Counted from the first letter of the stretch, positions 26,656-37,616 are shown. The stretch is 64,000 nucleotides of DNA from Halomonas sp. Y3 (GCF_024137965.1 NZ_CP099975.1:1116001-1180000), one strand, 5' to 3'. Program-made: numbers and translations. The notes: generated by a model from the sequence alone, not told the origin.

Positions 26656-27771
26656 TTACTTGCCGCGAAAGTAGCCGGGCGCGACGAAGGGCATCTTGCT
26701 GACCGTCATGGGCAGGCGCTTGCCGCGCACCTCGGCATGGACGGTGGTGCCGAGCTCGGCATGGGCCACGTCGACGTAGCCCATGGCCACCGGCTTGCCG
26801 ACGCTGGGGCCGAAGCCGCCGGAGGTCACCACGCCGATCTCGTTGCCGGCCGCGTCGAAGAGCCTGGCGCCTTCGCGCACCGGGGCGCGGCCTTCGCCGA
26901 GTAGGCCGACCCGCTTGCGGCGGTGATCCTTGGCCTCCACCTGGTGCAGGATCGCCTCGGCGCCCGGGAAGCCGCCGGGGCGTTCGCCGCCGCGACGGCG
27001 CGGCTTGCCGATGGCCCAGATCAGGCCGGCCTCCACTGGCGTGGTCTCGGCGTCGATATCGTGGCCATAAAGGCAGAGCCCCGCCTCGAGGCGCAGGGAG
27101 TCCCGGGCACCGAGGCCGATCGCTTCCACTTCCGGCTCGTCGAGCAGGCGCCTGGCCAGGGCTTCGGTCTGGTCGGCGGCCATCGAGATCTCGAAGCCAT
27201 CCTCACCGGTGTAGCCGCTGCGGCTGATCCAGACGGGAATGCCGTCGATCTCGAAGTGGCCGTGCTGCATGAAGACCATCTCGCAGGCGGCGGGGCAGAG
27301 GCGCTCCATCACCGCGGCGGTCTGCGGGCCCTGCAGGGCGAGCAGGCCGCGGTCCAGCACCTCGATCTCGTGGCCGGCGGGCAGGTTGGCGCGCAGGTGA
27401 GCGACGTCCTGCTCCTTGCAGGCGGCGTTGACCACCAGGTAGAGGTGGTCGCCGGCGTTGACCACCATCAGGTCGTCGAGGATGCCGCCGGCCTCGCTGG
27501 TGAAGATGGCGTAGCGCTGCCAGCCTTCGGCGAGGCCCAGGATATCCGCCGGCACCAGGGTCTCGAGCGCCTTGGCGGGCTCCGGGCCGCGCAGCAGCAG
27601 CTGACCCATATGGGAGACGTCGAAGAGGCCGGAGGCGGTGCGGGTGTGCTCGTGCTCCTTCTTGACGCCTAGCGGATACTGCACCGGCATCTCGTAGCCG
27701 GCAAAGGGCACCAGCTTGGCGCCCAGGGCCAGGTGCAGGTCGTGGAGGGGAGTGCGGTTCAGTTCGCTCAT
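26656..27771 (-). CDS. gcvT: glycine cleavage system T protein (aminomethyltransferase)
   Basis: Transfers the methylene group of glycine to tetrahydrofolate. 371 residues starting [32 protein letters not shown]. Typical motifs are [30 protein letters not shown] and [21 protein letters not shown]. gcvH and gcvP are not in the window. Paired palindromes lie upstream at 27855 and 27985. Confidence 0.97.
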   Translation of the reverse strand: MSELNRTPLHDLHLALGAKLVPFAGYEMPVQYPLGVKKEHEHTRTASGLFDVSHMGQLLLRGPEPAKALETLVPADILGLAEGWQRYAIFTSEAGGILDDLMVVNAGDHLYLVVNAACKEQDVAHLRANLPAGHEIEVLDRGLLALQGPQTAAVMERLCPAACEMVFMQHGHFEIDGIPVWISRSGYTGEDGFEISMAADQTEALARRLLDEPEVEAIGLGARDSLRLEAGLCLYGHDIDAETTPVEAGLIWAIGKPRRRGGERPGGFPGAEAILHQVEAKDHRRKRVGLLGEGRAPVREGARLFDAAGNEIGVVTSGGFGPSVGKPVAMGYVDVAHAELGTTVHAEVRGKRLPMTVSKMPFVAPGYFRGK

Positions 27772-27854
27772 GGGGAGTCTCCGGTCACGGCGGGAAGGGG
27801 CGGCCTGCCACAAGCATAGCGGTCGGGGCCTGGATGGTGACTAGAGTAGACGAA

Positions 27855-27870
27855 GTTTCCTATAAGAAAC
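27855..27870. promoter_or_regulatory. palindromic operator upstream of gcvT (site 1)
   Basis: GTTTCCTATAAGAAAC is an almost perfect inverted repeat about 85 nt upstream of the gcvT start. A second near-identical site lies 130 bp away at 27985. The pair suggests binding by a dimeric glycine/serine-pathway regulator; none is encoded nearby. Confidence 0.6.
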
Positions 27871-27889
27871 AATGGGGCCGTGAAAAATC

Positions 27890-27917
27890 GCCCGTCCTCC
27901 CCGGAGAGAGAGCGGGC
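27890..27917 (-). terminator. terminator or attenuator hairpin between ydhR and gcvT
   Basis: On the minus strand GCCCG pairs with CGGGC around a CTCTCC/GGAGGA inner stem, followed by ATTTTT. It lies about 100 nt downstream of the ydhR stop and about 120 nt upstream of gcvT, between the two palindromic sites. It may end the ydhR transcript or act within a gcvT leader. No glycine-riboswitch core was recognised. Confidence 0.5.
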
Positions 27918-27984
27918 TGTGGGGCATGAAAGGTGAATTCGACGGGCTCCGGCAAGGAATTCGGGGGGAGCTGTCGGAGCGTCA

Positions 27985-28000
27985 CTTTCCTATTGGAAAC
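27985..28000. promoter_or_regulatory. palindromic operator upstream of gcvT (site 2)
   Basis: CTTTCCTATTGGAAAC repeats the motif at 27855 with small changes (TTTCCTATnnGAAA core). It sits immediately beyond the ydhR stop codon. Confidence 0.6.
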
Positions 28001-28018
28001 GCGGGGCTTGGTGCTGGA

Positions 28019-28327
28019 CTAGGAGGTCAGCGGCCCGCCGTTGATCGCCGAGAGGGCCTCGTTGGCCTCGAGGAGCTGCGCCTCGATGCCGGTGACTCCC
28101 ATGCCCTCCAGGCGAGCGGTGTGCATCCGGCAGTAGGCCTCGGCGTCCGCCCGGGTGGCGAAGAGATAGACACCGCCGGCGCGTCCGGCCTGCTGGTCTT
28201 CCGTCCAGATCTTCCACAGCAGGCCCGGCTCGTCGTTGATGGAGCGGGCCAGCGGGGTCATGGCCTCGACCATGGCGTCGCCGAAGGGGCCGTCGAAGGG
28301 GAAGTGCACCTGAAGAATCGTGGCCAT
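28019..28327 (-). CDS. YdhR-like monooxygenase-fold protein
   Basis: 102-residue ferredoxin-like-fold protein similar to E. coli YdhR: MATILQVHFPFDGPFG, then EPGLLWKIWTEDQQAGRAGGVYLFATRADAEAY and a C-terminal LLEANEALSAINGGPL. YdhR homologues are putative mono-oxygenases with no confirmed substrate. It appears monocistronic, with hairpins on both sides. Confidence 0.85.
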   Translation of the reverse strand: MATILQVHFPFDGPFGDAMVEAMTPLARSINDEPGLLWKIWTEDQQAGRAGGVYLFATRADAEAYCRMHTARLEGMGVTGIEAQLLEANEALSAINGGPLTS

Positions 28328-28410
28328 GGGGGCCTCCTTGTCGAGAGTGTCGGGGTCAGCCTGGGCCCAGTATCGGTCTTTCGGAGACGAGAGGCGAGTG
28401 CTCCAACGAC

Positions 28411-28438
28411 GCGGGGCCTGCCCAAAGGCAGGCCCCGC
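28411..28438. terminator. hairpin after the isocitrate-dehydrogenase-family gene
   Basis: A 12-bp perfect stem (GCGGGGCCTGCC / GGCAGGCCCCGC) with loop CAAA lies 24 nt beyond the stop of the minus-strand gene at 28462. There is no clear T-run. Confidence 0.65.
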
Positions 28439-28461
28439 TGGCTCGTGCAGCAGCGGACCGG

Positions 28462-30195
28462 CTAGAGCCGGCTGGCCACGGCGTCGAGGAAGCCGTGCAT
28501 GTCGACCAGGGTCTCGCTGGCCGGATCCTGGGTCTTGCCCTTGAGGTCGCCGGTGATGATGCCGGCGTCCACGGTATCGATCAGCGCCGCCTTGAGGGCA
28601 TGGGCGTAGTCGATCAGGGCGTCGTTCTCGTCGCGCTCGCCCAGGGCCTCCAGGGCGTTGGCCACGGCGAAGAGCAGGGCGGAGGAGTTGAAGTGCGCCT
28701 CCTGGCCGTCGGTCTCCAGGTACTTCAGGTAGAGGTCGTGGGCGGTGCCGTGGGGCGCCTCGAAGAGCATGGTGCCCTCCTTGCTCTCGATGATCGAGCT
28801 GGCGGTGGCCAGGCTGCCCCCCAGGGCGGCGGAGATATCGGAGAAGATGTCGCCGTCCAGGTTCTGGGCCGGGTAGAGGGCGTTGCGGGGCGGGTCGGTG
28901 ATCATCTTGATGAGCTGGCTGGAGGGCCGCATGATCATGAACGACGGCGGCGGGGTGCCGGTCTCGGCGAGCTCGCGACGCACGTCGGTGATCGCCGTGC
29001 TGAAGACCTCGTCATACTCCATGTACTCGCGCTTGAGGCCGAAGTAGACCTCCTTCTCCTTGCGCGAGGCGTCGCGGAAGACCTGCAGCACCCAGTCCTT
29101 GATCGCCGCCTGGTCGTTGGACATCAGCAGGATGGGGTCGCCCTTCCTGACCCGGCGGGCGTACTTCTCCTCGCCGTCGACGATCACCTTGAGGATGCCG
29201 TCCTCCTCGGCGGGAGCATTGAAGCTGCCGTACTGGTCGCCGCCGCCGGCGCTCATGCGTGAGATGGAGACCTGGGCCTTGCGATCCGGGATGCCGTAGA
29301 CCTTGAGCTGCTCCACCAGCTTGTAGAGCTTGCGGCCGGTGGTATTGTCCGGCACGCCCCAGATGGCCCGCTCCGGCGGGTTGGCCACCAGGCGCGCCGC
29401 CTGGGCATCGATCAGCTCGTAGAAGTACTTCAGCCCCAGCGACTCGACCTGTTCGCGGTAGTGCCGATCGAAGATGCCCTCGATGGCGGCGCGCATCACG
29501 CCGTCATAGCCGGCGATCACGGTGTCCTTGAGGCCCAGATAGATATCGCGCCGCTCGTCGATGGCGCGCTGGAAGAAGCGGTGCGCCCAGGCCTTGACCG
29601 CTTCCAGGTCATTGGTGGCCAGCAGCCAGGGATCGCCCTTGTTGACCTCGCGGCGGTGCAGCTCCACCGGGTCGCCGCTTTCGCCCACGAACATCAGCTT
29701 GACCACGCCGGTGGCCCGGGAGAGCTCGTTGAAGCTGTCCTTGATGCCGCCGCTCTCCATGGTGTCCACCACGATATCGCGGCCGATCCACTCCGGGCGC
29801 TTCACCTTGAGGTTGCGAAACTCGATGTCTTCCCGGGTGATATTGCCGCCGATGCCCTTGCGGATGGCGCCGTTGGGCGACTTGGTGGCCAGCGGATGAA
29901 GGCGGCTGCTGTCGACCTCGGGGTGCTTGGCGAGCAGCTCGCCGAGCTGGGTGCGGTTGACCGTCATGCCGGCGTTCTTGATCCCCACGCCGTGCTGCTT
30001 GAGCGCCTCGATCGCATCGACGATCACCTGTCCGTTGGTGACCAGGCGGTTCTCTGCCGAAAGGTCGATCTCTACCAGCGGGATCTCCAGCCGGGATGTC
30101 ACGAAGGTCTCGAGGATCTTCTCGAAGGCCACCTGGGCCATCTCGTCGCCGTGCAGGATGACGAGAGGGGCATCGACATGGATTTTGCGGCTCAT
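28462..30195 (-). CDS. isocitrate/isopropylmalate dehydrogenase-family protein with duplicated central domain
   Basis: 577 residues. The N-terminus (LVILHGDEMAQVAFEKIL, then KSPNGAIRKGIGGNITRE at about 105-122) and C-terminus (NLDGDIFSDISAALGGSLATAS, EAPHGTAHD) match the eukaryote-type NADP-isocitrate dehydrogenase family, which is usually about 410 residues. The extra length is an internal duplication: about 134-281 and 302-446 align, with shared KGDPxLL-x-x-ND, then VFR/FFQRA, then (I/V)Y(L/F)GLK and a closing ANPPERAIW / TDPPRNALY. The second copy keeps GGGDQYGSFNAP, equivalent to the substrate-loop region; the first has diverged (MESGGIKDSFNE). Start at 30195 chosen for the AAGGAAG ribosome site. 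Enzyme activity is likely but substrate is not certain. Confidence 0.82.
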   Translation of the reverse strand: MSRKIHVDAPLVILHGDEMAQVAFEKILETFVTSRLEIPLVEIDLSAENRLVTNGQVIVDAIEALKQHGVGIKNAGMTVNRTQLGELLAKHPEVDSSRLHPLATKSPNGAIRKGIGGNITREDIEFRNLKVKRPEWIGRDIVVDTMESGGIKDSFNELSRATGVVKLMFVGESGDPVELHRREVNKGDPWLLATNDLEAVKAWAHRFFQRAIDERRDIYLGLKDTVIAGYDGVMRAAIEGIFDRHYREQVESLGLKYFYELIDAQAARLVANPPERAIWGVPDNTTGRKLYKLVEQLKVYGIPDRKAQVSISRMSAGGGDQYGSFNAPAEEDGILKVIVDGEEKYARRVRKGDPILLMSNDQAAIKDWVLQVFRDASRKEKEVYFGLKREYMEYDEVFSTAITDVRRELAETGTPPPSFMIMRPSSQLIKMITDPPRNALYPAQNLDGDIFSDISAALGGSLATASSIIESKEGTMLFEAPHGTAHDLYLKYLETDGQEAHFNSSALLFAVANALEALGERDENDALIDYAHALKAALIDTVDAGIITGDLKGKTQDPASETLVDMHGFLDAVASRL

Positions 30196-30324
30196 CACTC
30201 TTCCTTGTTTTCCAGGGATCACTCTGTGGTAATCGGTGCGCTGATCGGCAGTCTCCAAGGGTACGCTCGAGGTGCGTCGGGCGCTACGCGCAGAAAGCAG
30301 TAGGGCGAAGGGCTCGAGGCTAGG

Positions 30325-31572
30325 CTATCTGCGGCGGGGCGAGCGGCGCTCGTCCGGGTGCACCTCGTTGGCGGGCAGCACCGGATCATAGCCCTCGGCG
30401 CGCAGCGCCTCGATCACCTCCCGGGTATGTTCGCTGCCCAGGGTCTCGAGCGTCGCCTCCACCTCGGTGGCGCGCAGGGAGATATCGGTGAAGGTGCGCT
30501 GATGGGCGATCTGGATCACGTTGGCGCACTGCTCGGCCAGCAGCCGGGTCAGCTCCGCGAGTGCTCCCGGCACGTCGGGTATCGCCACCCGCACGCGCAC
30601 GATGCGCCCGCTGCGCACCAGGCCGCGCTGAATGACCGAAGAGAGCGCCAGCATGTCGATATTGCCGCCGCAGAGGATCAGTCCCACCTTGCGCCCCCGG
30701 TAGCGCTCCGGGTCGGCGAGCACCGCGGCCAGGCCGGCGGCGCCGGCGCCCTCCACCACCGTCTTCTCGATCTCCAGCAGCAGCAGGATGGCGCGCTCGA
30801 TCTCGGGCTCGTCCACCAGCACGATGTCGCTGACCCTGTCGCGCACGATGGGCAGGGTCAGCCGGCCGGGCTGCTTGACGGCGATCCCCTCGGCCAGGGT
30901 GGCGTGGCCGCAGTGGACCTGCTGGCCGGCCAGGGCCTGCTTCATGGCGGGGAAGCGCTGGGTCTGCACCCCCACCACCTCGATGCCAGGCCTGAGCTCG
31001 GTGGCGGCGATGGCGTTGCCCGCGATCAGCCCGCCGCCGCCGATGGGAATCACCAGGGTGTCGAGGTCCGGTGTGTCCTGCAGCATCTCGAGTGCGATGG
31101 TGCCCTGGCCCGCGATGATGCGCTCGTCGTCGTAGGGGTGGACGAACACCAGGTCGCGCTCCTCGGCCAGGCGTCTGGCGTAGTCGCCGGCCTCGGCAAC
31201 GCCCTCTCCCTCCAGGTGCACCTCGGCGCCGAGGGCGCGGGTGTTGCTCACCTTGAGGTTCGGGGTGTGACGGGGCATGACGATGGTGGCGCGAATACCC
31301 AGCCGGGCGGCGTGGTAGGCCACCGCCTGGGCGTGGTTGCCGGCGGACATGGCGATGACGCCCCGGGCCCGCTCCTCGTCACTGAGGCTCAGCAGGTGGT
31401 TCAGCGCGCCGCGCTCCTTGAAGGCGGCGGTGAACTGGTGATTCTCGAACTTGAGGTAGAGCTCGCAGCCGGCGATACGGGACAGCGTCCGGGAGTGCAG
31501 GCAGGGGGTGCGCTCCACGCTGCCATGCAGGCGAGTGGCGGCGGTGCGGATATCGTCGAGGGTTACGCTCAT
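30325..31572 (-). CDS. ilvA: threonine ammonia-lyase (catabolic/biosynthetic, ACT-domain type)
   Basis: PLP enzyme converting threonine to 2-oxobutanoate, 415 residues. PLP-lysine motif is YLKFENHQFTAAFKERGALN, and the phosphate-binding glycine loop is VIPIGGGGLIAG. A single C-terminal ACT-like domain (about 330-400, RVRVAIPDVPGALAELTRLLAEQ) gives regulation by amino acids. One ACT domain and 415 residues fit the shorter TdcB/YgkF-like forms rather than E. coli IlvA with two. Confidence 0.93.
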   Translation of the reverse strand: MSVTLDDIRTAATRLHGSVERTPCLHSRTLSRIAGCELYLKFENHQFTAAFKERGALNHLLSLSDEERARGVIAMSAGNHAQAVAYHAARLGIRATIVMPRHTPNLKVSNTRALGAEVHLEGEGVAEAGDYARRLAEERDLVFVHPYDDERIIAGQGTIALEMLQDTPDLDTLVIPIGGGGLIAGNAIAATELRPGIEVVGVQTQRFPAMKQALAGQQVHCGHATLAEGIAVKQPGRLTLPIVRDRVSDIVLVDEPEIERAILLLLEIEKTVVEGAGAAGLAAVLADPERYRGRKVGLILCGGNIDMLALSSVIQRGLVRSGRIVRVRVAIPDVPGALAELTRLLAEQCANVIQIAHQRTFTDISLRATEVEATLETLGSEHTREVIEALRAEGYDPVLPANEVHPDERRSPRRR

Positions 31573-31614
31573 CGGTGGCCATCCTGGTGCTTGTTGTTGT
31601 AGGGAACCTGGGGA

Positions 31615-32202
31615 TTAGGGGTGGGCGGCCTCGTCGATTGAGTCGACCACGCGCCGTGCCAGGTCGAAGACATGGGGGTCGTCGACCTCCAGTTCGCGGA
31701 GAGCCTCGGCCAGGTTGAGCAGGTAGTCGCGGTTGGGGCCGCTGGGGCCGTGGGCCCGGGCGATCTGCTCGGCGATGGCATCCGGCGGAGCGTCGCCGAG
31801 GAAGGCGGCGTTCTCCTCGTCGGCCAGGTAGATCAGCCCCTCGGTGCGGCCACCGGCCGCGTCGTCGAAGCAGAGGCTCACCACCTCGCGCAGGTAGCCA
31901 TTCTTCTCGCGCACATCCAGGGGTGCCAGCACCTCGGGGGTGATGCGATAGGCCATGCCATGGCAGAGGGCGGCCGGGTCGCGCACCAGGGTGGCCACGC
32001 GCCCGGGGGCCTCCGGGGTGCCTCGGTGGTCATGGGAGCCCTGCCAGAAGCGGCGCGACCAGCCGTGGATATGGGCCGGGCGCCGCTCGAGATAGGGAAA
32101 GTCGGCCTTCCAGATCAGCGAGCCGTAGCCGAACAGCCAGATCTGGTCGTGGCCGTCGAAGTGGGTCATCTGGCGATTGAGGGCGGTGGTGTCCAGGGCC
32201 AT
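31615..32202 (-). CDS. chaC: glutathione-specific gamma-glutamylcyclotransferase ChaC
   Basis: 195 residues. The GGCT motif LFGYGSLIWKADFPY begins at about 24, with RRFWQGSHDHRGTPEAPGRV and the catalytic Glu region in VREKNGYLREVV. It degrades glutathione to 5-oxoproline and Cys-Gly in the cytoplasm. It follows ilvA's coding strand but begins 43 nt upstream of that gene's start, so they may be co-transcribed. Confidence 0.93.
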   Translation of the reverse strand: MALDTTALNRQMTHFDGHDQIWLFGYGSLIWKADFPYLERRPAHIHGWSRRFWQGSHDHRGTPEAPGRVATLVRDPAALCHGMAYRITPEVLAPLDVREKNGYLREVVSLCFDDAAGGRTEGLIYLADEENAAFLGDAPPDAIAEQIARAHGPSGPNRDYLLNLAEALRELEVDDPHVFDLARRVVDSIDEAAHP

Positions 32203-32346
32203 GGTCGTCGTGCAATTGGTGGTGGGCGGAAGGCCCCATGATGCGTCTCGGGGTGGCGAAAGTCTAAGGGGAGAAGGGGCGCGACGCGGCCGTGCGGGTG
32301 CGGTAGGCTGGCGGCCTGTTCATTTTCTGCTGATGGAGCCCGTCCC

Positions 32347-32913
32347 ATGACCGTGATGATACTCGGCCTGTTGATCTTCCTCGGAGTGCACTCGGTGCGC
32401 ATCGTCGCCGACGACTGGCGCGCTGCGCAGATCGAGCGCCTGGGGGCGCTGCCCTGGAAGGCGGCCTATTCGGTGGTGTCGATCATCGGCCTGGCCCTGG
32501 CGATCTGGGGCTATGGCCAGATGCGCCTCGACCCGACCTGGGTCTGGTTCCCGCCGGTGGGGCTGCGCCACGCCGTCTCGCTGCTGATGATTCCCGCCTT
32601 CATCCTGCTGGTGGCGGCCTATGTGCCGGGCAACCACCTCAAGGTGAAGCTGGGCCACCCTATGATCATCGCCGTGAAGCTGTGGGCCTTCTCCCACCTG
32701 CTGGCCAATGGGCGCCTGGGGGATATCGTCTTCTTCGGCGCCTTCCTGCTCTGGGCGGTGTTCGACTTCCGCTCAGCCAGGCGTCGCCCGGCCCCTGCAA
32801 TACAGGCGCCCAGCATGGCGCGCACCGCCATCGCCGTGGTGGCGGGCCTGGTGGCCTACTATCTGTTCGCCTTCCACCTGCACGTCTGGGTCACCGGCGT
32901 GCCGGTGATGTAG
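32347..32913 (+). CDS. NnrU-family membrane protein
   Basis: 188 residues with five to six helices. NnrU features are LIFLGVHSVRIVADDWR near the N-terminus, AYVPGNHLKVKLGHPMIIAVKLWAFSHLLANG in the middle and the downstream DFRSARRR loop. NnrU is linked to nitric-oxide metabolism and denitrification and is related to the isoprenoid-modifying NnrU/15-cis-zeta-carotene isomerase group. No denitrification genes flank it here. Confidence 0.9.
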   Translation: MTVMILGLLIFLGVHSVRIVADDWRAAQIERLGALPWKAAYSVVSIIGLALAIWGYGQMRLDPTWVWFPPVGLRHAVSLLMIPAFILLVAAYVPGNHLKVKLGHPMIIAVKLWAFSHLLANGRLGDIVFFGAFLLWAVFDFRSARRRPAPAIQAPSMARTAIAVVAGLVAYYLFAFHLHVWVTGVPVM

Positions 32914-32942
32914 GAGGGCCCGGCGCTGGCGGCATGGCGCTC

Positions 32943-33836
32943 TCACCAGACCTGCTCCAGCACCGCCAGGGCCTCGCCGATCACCGGCTCCTCGCCGCGG
33001 CGCCGCCGCCAGACGAAGCAGAGCGCGCAGGGCAGCCGCACCCCTTCGACTACCGTCAGGCCGCGCTCCTGACGCTCGGCCATGGCCAGCGCATCCCGGG
33101 CCAGGCTCAGCCCCACGCCGGCTCGCACCAGGTCGAGCATGCACGCTTCCTGATCCACCCGGGCCACGCCCCGGGGCGTTACGCCGAGGGGCGCCAGCGC
33201 CCCGTTGAGCAGTCGGTGGTGCACGGAGTCCGACGGCGTGACGATCCAGGGCTGTCGGGCGAGCTGGCGCCAGCCGCACCCCGACAGGCGGCTGCCCCAG
33301 CCGGCGGGGGCGATCACCTGATAGTCGAAATGGGTCAGCTCCCGACAGGCGATCTCGTCGTCGGCCTCGCCGGGGCCCTCCCCGGGCGGGGCCAGATAGA
33401 AGCCGACGTCGAGTTCGTCGCGGCGCAGGCGCGCCAGCACGCTGCCGCTCATGCCGTGGGAGAGCTCGGTCTCGAGCTGGGGTGCGCGCTCCACCAGGCG
33501 GCGCAGGAAGGCCCCCAGGCGGATGAACTCCGGGTCGACGATGGTGCCGATCCGCAGCCGCCCGCGCAGGGTGCTGTGCAGGGTGCCGGCCTGCTGCTCG
33601 AAGGCGGCCATGGCGGCCAGGGCCTTCTCGGCGGCGGGCAGCAGCGCCTGGCCGTCGTCGCTCAACGCGAGCCCCCGGGCATGGCGGTGGAAGAGCCGCA
33701 GGTCGAGGCGGGCCTGAAGCTGCTTGAGCTTGAGGCTCACCGCTGGCTGGGTCAGGTGCAGCCGTTCGGCGGCCCGGGAGACGCTGCCCTCTCGGGCCAC
33801 GGTGACGAAGGTGCGCAGGGTGGGCAGGTCGGTCAT
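32943..33836 (-). CDS. LysR-family regulator divergent from mmsA
   Basis: 297 residues; N-terminal LysR domain MTDLPTLRTFVTVAREGSVSRAAERLHLTQPAVSLKLKQL, then a substrate-binding domain. It is divergently transcribed from mmsA-GMC oxidoreductase, with a 153-bp AT-rich spacer that should hold both promoters, so it is the likely regulator of that pair. Confidence 0.92.
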   Translation of the reverse strand: MTDLPTLRTFVTVAREGSVSRAAERLHLTQPAVSLKLKQLQARLDLRLFHRHARGLALSDDGQALLPAAEKALAAMAAFEQQAGTLHSTLRGRLRIGTIVDPEFIRLGAFLRRLVERAPQLETELSHGMSGSVLARLRRDELDVGFYLAPPGEGPGEADDEIACRELTHFDYQVIAPAGWGSRLSGCGWRQLARQPWIVTPSDSVHHRLLNGALAPLGVTPRGVARVDQEACMLDLVRAGVGLSLARDALAMAERQERGLTVVEGVRLPCALCFVWRRRRGEEPVIGEALAVLEQVW

Positions 33837-33989
33837 GGGAAGATCCGGGCGAAGTGATATCAGTAAAATTTATATCTTGCTTTTGAAACTCTCAATTGAT
33901 TCTCGCGCCCGTCGCGCTAGTCTCGGAGCTTACTGGCGCCTCCGGCGCCCCCTGATGCCCCACTAACAAGACATCGCGAGGTCCCCTCC

Positions 33990-35501
<1,512 letters not shown>

Positions 35502-35518
35502 GAGAGGGAGCGCACGCC

Positions 35519-37171
35519 ATGACACAACAACAATTCGACTATATCGTGGTGGGGGCAGGCACCGCCGGCTGCCTGCTGGCCAACCGCCTGAGCGCCGACC
35601 CGGCCAACCGGGTGCTGCTCATCGAGGCGGGCGGGCGCGACAACTACCACTGGATCCATATCCCGGTGGGTTACCTCTACTGCATCGACAACCCCCGCAC
35701 CGACTGGCGCTTTCGCACCGAGCCCGATGCCGGGCTCAACGGCCGCTCGCTGATCTACCCCCGGGGCAAGACCCTGGGCGGCTGCTCCAGCATCAACGGC
35801 ATGCTCTACATTCGTGGCCAGGCCCGGGACTACGACCACTGGGCCGAGCTCACCGGCGAGGAGGCCTGGCGCTGGGAGAACTGTCTGGCGGACTTCATGA
35901 GGCACGAGGACCATCACCGCCTGGACGCCGGCGGCGACGCCGACGCTGGCCACCGCGACTTCCACGGCCACGGCGGCGAGTGGCGGGTGGAGAAGCAGCG
36001 CCTGAGTTGGCAGGTGCTCGACGACTTTGCCACCGCGGCGGTGGAGGCGGGCATCCCGCGCACCGAGGACTTCAACCGCGGCGACAACGAAGGGGTGGGC
36101 TACTTCGAGGTCAACCAGCGTGCCGGCTGGCGCTGGAACACCGCCAAGGCCTTCCTGCGCGGCGTCGAGAAACGCGAGAACCTGACTCTCTGGCACTCCA
36201 GCCAGGTGCTGGGGCTCGAGGTGGCGCCCGACGGCGAGGGCGGCGAGCCCCGCTGCAGGGGGGTGCGGGTCGAGCGCGGGGGCGAGGAGCTGACCGCCCT
36301 CGCCGGGCGGGAGGTGATCCTCTCCGCCGGGGCCATCGGCTCGCCCCAGCTGCTGCAGCTCTCCGGCATCGGCCCGGCGGACCTGCTGGCCGAGCATGAG
36401 ATTCCCGTGGTCGCCGACCTGCCCGGCGTGGGGGAGAACCTCCAGGACCACCTGCAGATCCGCTCGGTCTACAAGGTAAGCGGAGCCAAGACCCTCAACA
36501 CCATGACCGGCAGCCTGGTGGGAAAGGCGAAGATCGGCCTGGAGTACGCGCTGAAGCGCACGGGCCCCATGAGCATGGCGCCCTCCCAGCTCTGCGCCTT
36601 CACTCGCAGCGCCGAGGCCTTCGAGCATCCCAATATCGAGTACCACGTCCAGCCGCTCAGTCTGCCCGCCTTCGGCCAGCCCCTGGACACCTTCCCGGCG
36701 ATCACGGCCAGCGTCTGCAACCTCAACCCCACCAGCCGCGGCACGGTGCGCATCACCAGCCGCGACCCGCGCCGGGCGCCGGCCATCGCGCCCAACTACC
36801 TGAGCACCCCGGAGGATCGCCAGGTGGCGGCAGACTCCCTGCGGGTCACTCGGCGCATTGCCGCCCAGCCGGCCTTTGCCAGGTACCAGCCGGAAGAGGT
36901 CAAGCCCGGCGTCGAGTTCCAGAGCGACGAGGAGCTGGCGCGGCTCGCCGGGGATATCGGCACCACCATCTTCCATCCGGTGGGCACCACGAAGATGGGC
37001 CGGGCCGACGACCCCATGGTGGTGGTGGACCCGCACCTGCGGGTGCGCGGGGTGGCCGGGCTCAGGGTGGTGGATGCCGGGGTGATGCCCACCATCACCA
37101 GCGGCAACACCAACTCGCCGACGCTGATGATCGCCGAGAAGGCCGCGGCCTGGATCCTGGCCGGGGAGTAA
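35519..37171 (+). CDS. GMC-family FAD alcohol oxidoreductase (choline-dehydrogenase-like)
   Basis: 550 residues. FAD-binding motif VVGAGTAGCLLANRLS (about 9-24), GMC signature 1 GKTLGGCSSINGMLYIRGQARDYDHW, signature 2 GSPQLLQLSGIGPA, active-site His in FHPVGTTKMG and the terminal TSGNTNSPTLMIAEKAA. Start chosen at 35519 after AGGAG; the frame upstream overlaps mmsA. Betaine-pathway context is absent (no betB, betI), so the substrate is probably another alcohol linked with mmsA. Confidence 0.92.
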   Translation: MTQQQFDYIVVGAGTAGCLLANRLSADPANRVLLIEAGGRDNYHWIHIPVGYLYCIDNPRTDWRFRTEPDAGLNGRSLIYPRGKTLGGCSSINGMLYIRGQARDYDHWAELTGEEAWRWENCLADFMRHEDHHRLDAGGDADAGHRDFHGHGGEWRVEKQRLSWQVLDDFATAAVEAGIPRTEDFNRGDNEGVGYFEVNQRAGWRWNTAKAFLRGVEKRENLTLWHSSQVLGLEVAPDGEGGEPRCRGVRVERGGEELTALAGREVILSAGAIGSPQLLQLSGIGPADLLAEHEIPVVADLPGVGENLQDHLQIRSVYKVSGAKTLNTMTGSLVGKAKIGLEYALKRTGPMSMAPSQLCAFTRSAEAFEHPNIEYHVQPLSLPAFGQPLDTFPAITASVCNLNPTSRGTVRITSRDPRRAPAIAPNYLSTPEDRQVAADSLRVTRRIAAQPAFARYQPEEVKPGVEFQSDEELARLAGDIGTTIFHPVGTTKMGRADDPMVVVDPHLRVRGVAGLRVVDAGVMPTITSGNTNSPTLMIAEKAAAWILAGE

Positions 37172-37371
37172 CTTTCTCGTCATCGACGCAAAATAGTATT
37201 TGACCTGCGACCGCGAAGGGCGCAAGCTGTGCGCAGTTGGTTAGCAAGTCGAACATCGCAAGTGGTCATCGAAACGCTCTAGTGTCGATTTCCCGGTGAA
37301 AGGTTTCTTGTTCTACCCACTGCAACTCGGGTATTTCCCGGAAAATCAAACGCTATTTGAGGAATTCGATA

Positions 37372-37578
37372 ATGGCTACCGGTACTGTCAAGTGGTTCAA
37401 CGACACCAAGGGCTTCGGCTTCATTTCTCCGGACGACAACGGTGACGACCTGTTCGCTCACTTCTCCGAGATCCAGGCTGACGGCTTCAAGACCCTGCAA
37501 GACGGCCAGAAGGTTTCCTTCGACGTCACCCAGGGCAAGAAAGGCCTCCAGGCTTCCAACATCAAGGTCATCGGCTAA
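37372..37578 (+). CDS. cold-shock protein, CspA family
   Basis: 68-residue OB-fold protein: [21 protein letters not shown] (RNP-1 KGFGFI) and [10 protein letters not shown] (RNP-2-like). It binds single-stranded RNA and DNA. About 200 nt of non-coding sequence lies before the ATG, which fits the long structured leader usual for csp genes. The gene has its own strong terminator. Confidence 0.97.
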   Translation: MATGTVKWFNDTKGFGFISPDDNGDDLFAHFSEIQADGFKTLQDGQKVSFDVTQGKKGLQASNIKVIG

Positions 37579-37616
37579 TCGCCAGCTGACACTGATGTGA
37601 CTCCCTCGGGAGTACG

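Noticed and set aside
27880..28018. Glycine riboswitch before gcvT
   Set aside because: The stretch has a hairpin and palindromes but not the conserved glycine-aptamer core sequences on the minus strand.
37172..37371. Sigma-70 promoter TTGACC at 37200 for the cold-shock gene
   Set aside because: No acceptable -10 element lies 16-18 nt downstream, so it was not called.
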